The translations under genes and the position numbers were made by a program. 64,000 nucleotides of DNA from DATKUC01 sp964553615 (GTDB taxonomy: Bacteria; Spirochaetota; Spirochaetia; DSM-27196; DATKUC01). Position 1 is the first letter of the stretch, and the number at the start of each line of letters is the position of its first letter. The notes beneath the pieces are model-generated. The model was given only the letters and a program-made list of their open reading frames with translations, had not been told where the DNA came from and did not search any database. Positions 59,821-64,000 of this stretch are shown here, in pieces. The DNA lies in assembly GCA_964553615.1 (NCBI GenBank), contig CAZKMA010000006.1, positions 1-64,000 on the forward strand. The letters are read 5' to 3'.

Positions 59821-60603
59821 TTGCTCAAGCGTGTAAAAGGTCAAAAAATCCGGCTGGAAGGCTTCAACAATCTCACGAAGTCCCTCAGTTTTAATATCTA
59901 CGATATTTGCTATGCAAAATCGAAAGAATCCCAGATCGAGTATCTTGAATATGTAGACGAAGAATACAATTCCGAGGTCCTGCAACAGATAATCGAAGAG
60001 GTGACCAACATCATCGATGCGAAACTGCTGCACATCTCGACGCAGGACTATGAGCCGCGGGGAGCAAGCGTTACGGCCCTCATTGCAGAGGGTGAAATGC
60101 AGGCACCGGCAGCAAAACAGCCGGCGACCGTTGTCGGACATCTGAACAAGAGCCATATAACTGCACACACCTATCCGGAGCTCGATCCAACAACCGGCAT
60201 TGCAACATTCCGCGTGGACATAGATGTTTCCACATGCGGGATGATCTCGCCTCTGCGCGCTCTCCATTTTCTCATTGACAGTTTCGATTCCGATGTAGTG
60301 CTTCTCGATTATCGGGTACGGGGTTTCACCCGTGACTCGAAGGGAATGAAACACTACATAGACCACGACATAACATCGATCCAGGACTACATATCCGACG
60401 ATGTGCTTTCGAAATACATCGCCTACGACATCAACATCATCTCCGACAACATCTTTCATACCAAAATGCGCAAAAAAGACTTCAAGATGAGCGAGTACCT
60501 CTTCGGTCCGGACGCCGAAAAGGTCCAGGGCAAGGAACGCCGGCGCATCAAAGCGGTACTGAAGAAGGAGATGCAGGAAATCTTCGAGTGTCACAATTTC
60601 TGA
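59821..60603 (+). CDS. speD: S-adenosylmethionine decarboxylase proenzyme (class 1, E. coli type)
   Basis: A 260-residue pyruvoyl enzyme of the long E. coli type. The chain matches SpeD almost motif by motif: EGFNNLTKSLSFNIYDICYAK, DYEPRGASVT, the self-cleavage site LNKSHITAHTYPE (Ser becomes the pyruvoyl group), and STCGMISPLRALHFLI. It makes decarboxylated SAM for spermidine. The start is TTG 59821, with GGAG 10 nt upstream. First gene of a speD-speE pair. Confidence 0.96.
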   Translation: MLKRVKGQKIRLEGFNNLTKSLSFNIYDICYAKSKESQIEYLEYVDEEYNSEVLQQIIEEVTNIIDAKLLHISTQDYEPRGASVTALIAEGEMQAPAAKQPATVVGHLNKSHITAHTYPELDPTTGIATFRVDIDVSTCGMISPLRALHFLIDSFDSDVVLLDYRVRGFTRDSKGMKHYIDHDITSIQDYISDDVLSKYIAYDINIISDNIFHTKMRKKDFKMSEYLFGPDAEKVQGKERRRIKAVLKKEMQEIFECHNF

Positions 60604-60624
60604 GCAAGAGCAGGTGGACCATCC

Positions 60625-61542
60625 ATGAGCAATGAGAAAAGACTCTTTCAGGAGTGGCTCAACGGTTCGAGCGGCTTCTTCTATACCATTAACCGAACCC
60701 TCCACCGCGGCAAGACGCGGTTTCAGGACATCGAGCTCGTGGAAACCGATGAATTCGGGAACGTGCTCCTTCTGGACAACATTACGCAGGTCGTGCAGAA
60801 GAACGACTGGCAGTATCACGAGCCGATTGTGCATGTGCCCATGCTGACTCATTCAAACCCGGAAAGGATCCTCATTGTTGGTGGGGGAGACGGCGGCGTT
60901 CTGCGAGAAGTTCTTCGTCACCCGAGCGTTACTCACGTTGACTTTGCCGAGCTCGACGAGGAGGTAATCGAGTTTTCGCGTACCTACCTGCCGGATATAA
61001 ACGGCGGGGCGTTCGACGATCCACGGGTTGCCATTCACGTGACCGACGGGCGGAAGTTCGTTGAGTCGAAGCGTGGAACCTACGATGTGGTAATAATGGA
61101 CATGACCGATCCGTTCGGGCCCTCACGAATGCTTTACACCCGGGAGTTCTTCGATATGGTTCACCGGAGTCTGCGAAGCGACGAGGGTCTCTTCGCCATG
61201 CACAGCGAGAGCCCCATTACCCGCCCTGTTGCATACCAGTGCATCCGCAAGACACTCTCGTCGGCCTTTTCAACCGTGCGAACGCTCCACACGTTCATTC
61301 AAATGTACGCGACGCTCTGGTCCATTACCACATCCTCTGCCGCCTCGGATCCGATTGCCGTGTCCGCTCACGAATTCGACCGTCGAATTGCCGATCGCGG
61401 CATAGCCGGTCTCAGGATGATAGATGGACAAAACCTGCTCGCCTTGCACGTGGTACCACCATACCTCGACGAGCTGGAGTCCGCCGATGCCCCGGTTATT
61501 TCCGACGAGCATCCGGAGTTTCCAGACCACTTCACCGGGTAG
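60625..61542 (+). CDS. speE: Spermidine synthase
   Basis: A 305-residue aminopropyltransferase. Signatures: YHEPIVHVPMLTH, ILIVGGGDGGVLREVL, VDFAELDEEVIEFSR, and YDVVIMDMTDPFGP with the catalytic Asp. It transfers the aminopropyl group from decarboxylated SAM to putrescine. Starts 21 nt after speD. No putrescine synthesis gene (speA, speB, speC) is in the window. Confidence 0.96.
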   Translation: MSNEKRLFQEWLNGSSGFFYTINRTLHRGKTRFQDIELVETDEFGNVLLLDNITQVVQKNDWQYHEPIVHVPMLTHSNPERILIVGGGDGGVLREVLRHPSVTHVDFAELDEEVIEFSRTYLPDINGGAFDDPRVAIHVTDGRKFVESKRGTYDVVIMDMTDPFGPSRMLYTREFFDMVHRSLRSDEGLFAMHSESPITRPVAYQCIRKTLSSAFSTVRTLHTFIQMYATLWSITTSSAASDPIAVSAHEFDRRIADRGIAGLRMIDGQNLLALHVVPPYLDELESADAPVISDEHPEFPDHFTG

Positions 61543-61550
61543 ATTTCCAC

Positions 61551-61579
61551 TTGACCCAGCCTGAGCGGGTCTCTATCAT
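61551..61579 (+). promoter_or_regulatory. fabH promoter
   Basis: TTGACC (61551-61556), 17-nt spacer, TATCAT (61574-61579), starting 9 nt after the speE stop. It shows that fabH is transcribed on its own and that a TTG at 61579 overlapping the -10 box cannot be the start. Confidence 0.7.
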
Positions 61580-61605
61580 TGGCAGACCATTCACAGGAGC
61601 AGCTT

Positions 61606-62589
61606 TTGGAAGCAGCAATACGGTCCGTGGGTTCCTACGTGCCTGCACGCCGCATGTCAAATGAGGAACTTTCTCAGATCGTCGACACATCGGATGAATG
61701 GATCTTTTCCCACACCGGAATCAAGTTCCGCCACATAGCAGCCCCGGAACAGGCGGCAAGCGATCTTGCGGTGGAAGCCGCGCGCGAGGCGCTTACCCGC
61801 GCGAACATGTCGCCTGCGGAGGTGGAATTCATTCTCGTCGCAACCTCTACTCCGGATTTCCCCGGACTGCCCTCCACGGCGTCCGTGGTACAGGATAGAC
61901 TCGACTGTCCACGTGCCGCCGCAATGGATATCGTTGCCGCGTGCACGGGCTTCATCTACGGACTCGAAACCGCCCGCGCATTCATCCGTTCAGGCACCGC
62001 GGCAAACGTGCTGGTCATCGGTTCCGAGGTATACAGCAAGATCATCAACTGGGAGGATCGGAACTCGTGTGTCCTGTTCGGAGATGGCGCGGGCGCAGCA
62101 GTCGTGACCGCGGCAGAGGACGATGAGAGCTACATCATCGACTCTTACCTCCGGTCGCAGGGTTCGGGAGCCGAGAGCCTGTACCGTTGCGCGGGGGGGT
62201 CGCGCACCCCGTTTGCGGCCGGGGAAACCGAGCGGAAGGATCTATATCTCTCCATGGACGGCCGCAGAGTCTATGTGTTTGCCGTTCAGGCAATCGTGGA
62301 CACCATTCAGCTGCTGCTGGATCGCAACAGGATCTCGATAGACGATGTGGACTGGGTGGTGCCTCATCAGGCGAATGTCCGAATTATAGAGGCGGCCTGC
62401 AAGCGGTCCGGATGGCCGCAGGAAAAGTTCTTTCTGAACATTGCCGAATACGCGAATACCTCGGCAGCATCCATTCCCATAGCACTTGACGAAATGCTCT
62501 CCCGGGGCCTGCTCAAGAAGGGGCAGCTCGTGCTCACCGTCGGATTCGGATCCGGGCTTACCTACGGCGGCAATCTTCTCCGCTATTGA
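61606..62589 (+). CDS. fabH: 3-oxoacyl-ACP synthase III (FabH)
   Basis: A 327-residue enzyme that starts fatty acid synthesis by condensing acyl-CoA with malonyl-ACP. The triad is Cys in VAACTGFI, His in VVPHQANVRI and Asn in AEYANTSAAS. TTG 61606 is chosen: AGGAG lies 6 nt upstream and the protein then begins with the usual A-x-x-x-x-GSYVP pattern. It is separated from fabG-fabF by about 6 kb. Its end overlaps the convergent addA gene by 7 nt. Confidence 0.95.
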   Translation: MEAAIRSVGSYVPARRMSNEELSQIVDTSDEWIFSHTGIKFRHIAAPEQAASDLAVEAAREALTRANMSPAEVEFILVATSTPDFPGLPSTASVVQDRLDCPRAAAMDIVAACTGFIYGLETARAFIRSGTAANVLVIGSEVYSKIINWEDRNSCVLFGDGAGAAVVTAAEDDESYIIDSYLRSQGSGAESLYRCAGGSRTPFAAGETERKDLYLSMDGRRVYVFAVQAIVDTIQLLLDRNRISIDDVDWVVPHQANVRIIEAACKRSGWPQEKFFLNIAEYANTSAASIPIALDEMLSRGLLKKGQLVLTVGFGSGLTYGGNLLRY

Positions 62590-64000
62590 AAATCCCGCAG
62601 ATAATACAACTCGCTGCGAACAACCCACGGTGACGCTGAGGTTCGGCCGGAAACGACCGACGGCGGCACCAGGTCGGGAGCGGCCTGCCGATAGAGCGAT
62701 AGCTGCTCCGCGTACTCGCCATCGCGTATTGTCCGGTCGGTCTTGAAGTCTATGACAACAAGCTCATCCGTTCGCGCTACGAGCAGGTCTATCTGTCCAC
62801 GAACCATGAGCTCATTTCCCTCTTCTTCCGTTCTGAGCACAAACGGGACCTCGGTCTCCACCAGAAGCGCGCCTTCCATGAGTCTTGCAGTTTTCGATGC
62901 AAGGAAGCGGTCGGCAAGCAGCCATGCATCCTTCAAGAGCAGCGTCCGTTCTTCAGGTTCGAGTGCGTCCAGGCGAAAGTTCCTGAGCGACCGCTGCGGA
63001 ATATCGTCCGGCGTCTCGTAGACACCGGCAATCCGCATCTGCAGCACATGGTGGCAGAGCGTGCCGAATTGCGCCTCAACGTGGTATTCGGCTATGACCG
63101 CATCCGAAGCAATGGCCTTCAGCTGCGTAGCTGCTTTCGACTCTGCATCATCCTTGAACGCTGCATGTTCACGGTTCAGCTCGGTAACGCTCACACGATG
63201 GCGCGGGACCCGGCGGTGAATGACGGGAGCAGCCTCATACAAAGGGGAGACCGATGCGATATCGGCCGGTCTCGAGCCTCCGATTGCACGAAAGTACTCC
63301 TCCCGCGAGACATCCCCGATTTCTTCACGTACAAAACGGTATCCACTTCCGGCGTCCCCTCCATTGTCCAGAGCGCCAAGAATCATGTTGAGCAGCGCCT
63401 CCTCGCTTTTCTGGTTACCCGCATGATGAACACCCGAGATTACAAGATGGGATTCAGCCCGCGTCATACCCACGTACAGCAGCCGTTTCAGCTCCGCGTA
63501 CTCTCGTTGTTCTCGCTCCTCCCGGCCCAGTACGTAGAAGTAGTTGCTGCGGTCGCGAGAACCTGGAGCGTTTCCTTCCGGGATAAGGTTGAAGGTGAGC
63601 CCGAACTCCGGGTGCAGATAGTAAGGAGTCGTTCCCGCTCCCTCACGCCTGCCGACATTTCCGGTATTTGCAAGAATGACCACCGGGAACTCGAGGCCCT
63701 TCGCCTTGTGAATGGTCATTATCTGGACACCATTGGTGGATTCGGGGAGGTAGCTGAGCTCTGGCAGTTTCTCGTACCTGCCGAGATGGGGCCGCACGGT
63801 ATCCAGAAACTCCGCCATGGATGCGGCGTCGGTACTTTCGGCAAGTGCAAGGAAGTAGTCGAAATACTCCAGATAGGTGTGATGTGCAGGATCCCGCAGG
63901 AGCGTGTACCGGTATCCGTAGTCGTACCAGAGCATGCGCAGAAGCTCCGGTATAGGAACCCGGTCAACGCGGGATACGAGATCGGCATACAGATCCGTGG
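62583..64000 (-). CDS. addA: Helicase-exonuclease AddA/UvrD family, C-terminal part
   Basis: The gene runs off the right edge of the window; about 472 codons are visible and the frame is open to the edge. Helicase motifs V and VI are present (QIMTIHKAKGLEFPVVILAN and LLYVGMTRAESHL), followed by a C-terminal PD-(D/E)XK nuclease domain (GQIDLLVARTDELVVIDFKTD). This is the architecture of AddA, which with AddB processes double-strand breaks. RecB-type enzymes share it, so AddA is the best but not the only name. No addB is visible. Confidence 0.88.
   Translation of the reverse strand, partial: TDLYADLVSRVDRVPIPELLRMLWYDYGYRYTLLRDPAHHTYLEYFDYFLALAESTDAASMAEFLDTVRPHLGRYEKLPELSYLPESTNGVQIMTIHKAKGLEFPVVILANTGNVGRREGAGTTPYYLHPEFGLTFNLIPEGNAPGSRDRSNYFYVLGREEREQREYAELKRLLYVGMTRAESHLVISGVHHAGNQKSEEALLNMILGALDNGGDAGSGYRFVREEIGDVSREEYFRAIGGSRPADIASVSPLYEAAPVIHRRVPRHRVSVTELNREHAAFKDDAESKAATQLKAIASDAVIAEYHVEAQFGTLCHHVLQMRIAGVYETPDDIPQRSLRNFRLDALEPEERTLLLKDAWLLADRFLASKTARLMEGALLVETEVPFVLRTEEEGNELMVRGQIDLLVARTDELVVIDFKTDRTIRDGEYAEQLSLYRQAAPDLVPPSVVSGRTSASPWVVRSELYYLRDFQ

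Noticed and set aside
61579..61581. TTG at 61579 as the fabH start
   Set aside because: It overlaps the -10 box of the fabH promoter, so it would not be in the transcript. TTG 61606 has an AGGAG site and gives the normal FabH N-terminus.
1..64000. rRNA, tRNA, CRISPR array or prophage
   Set aside because: Visual scanning found no rRNA-like stretch, no convincing tRNA cloverleaf, no spaced repeats and no phage structural genes. A tRNAscan or Rfam search would be decisive.

Overview
The window looks like chromosomal DNA of a free-living spirochaete with moderately high GC, probably from a draft or metagenome assembly because a 10-N scaffold gap sits at 53573-53582. The spirochaete call rests on the secreted solute-binding proteins, which share the FANG(Q/T)-type mature N-termini common in Spirochaeta and Treponema (4412-5407, 27813-28769, 37612-38928). 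Gene content is typical of that group: TRAP, OpuC and ATPase-less sugar-type importers, an integron-type integrase and many small lipoproteins. Genus is not resolved. I see no rRNA, tRNA or CRISPR.

Layout. 312-2212: an IntI-type tyrosine recombinase and a FucU-type mutarotase. 2300-9500 (minus): a LacI-controlled sugar-acid or hydroxy-acid locus with two Ldh_2-family dehydrogenases, a complete TRAP importer and an SDR dehydrogenase; two LacI-type operators lie at 8339 and 8585. 9808-15500: lipoprotein, EamA and OPT transporters, hemerythrin-like protein, rhodanese, diguanylate cyclase. 15528-20039: gnd-zwf and nhaA. 20119-24795 (minus): sulfite-oxidase-type enzyme, clpS, and an sdaA-rhodanese lipoprotein-membrane protein operon, then an ADP-ribosylglycohydrolase. 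24857-27741: a receiver-PAS-kinase diverging from pcm and a class II aldolase. 27813-31256: an OpuC-type osmolyte importer. 31425-35766: PepSY protein, RNase R, ACT protein, Ddl. 35800-38928: a CUT1-type importer without its ATPase. 39088-41633: an orphan DNA methyltransferase, a frameshifted remnant of a CrtO-like acyltransferase, and Hsp33. 41679-48829: a GntR-controlled operon with an M20 hydrolase, a second ATPase-less importer and a class III aminotransferase. 48854-53237: yceH, ftsH, rssA, thpR. 53353-55361: fabG-fabF. 55509-59706: an envelope cluster with an M30 metalloprotease lipoprotein that appears to start at CTG. 59821-64000: speD-speE, fabH and a partial addA.

Functional themes. 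Carbon uptake is spread over several dedicated importers with local regulators; the two ATPase-less importers presumably share an MsmX-like ATPase encoded elsewhere. The oxidative pentose phosphate genes supply NADPH, and fabH/fabG/fabF supply fatty acid elongation. Protein quality control (ftsH, clpS, hslO, pcm) recurs. Several genes without a Shine-Dalgarno sequence have a -10 box 5-9 nt before the ATG, so leaderless transcripts seem to be in use here.

The most unusual items are the GntR-M20-importer-aminotransferase operon with a perfect palindromic operator, the series of apparently leaderless promoters, the CTG start of the M30 protease lipoprotein, the extended integron integrase, the acyltransferase pseudogene, and strong evidence that the N gap inside fabF is an artefact (removing 11 bases restores a 413-residue FabF).
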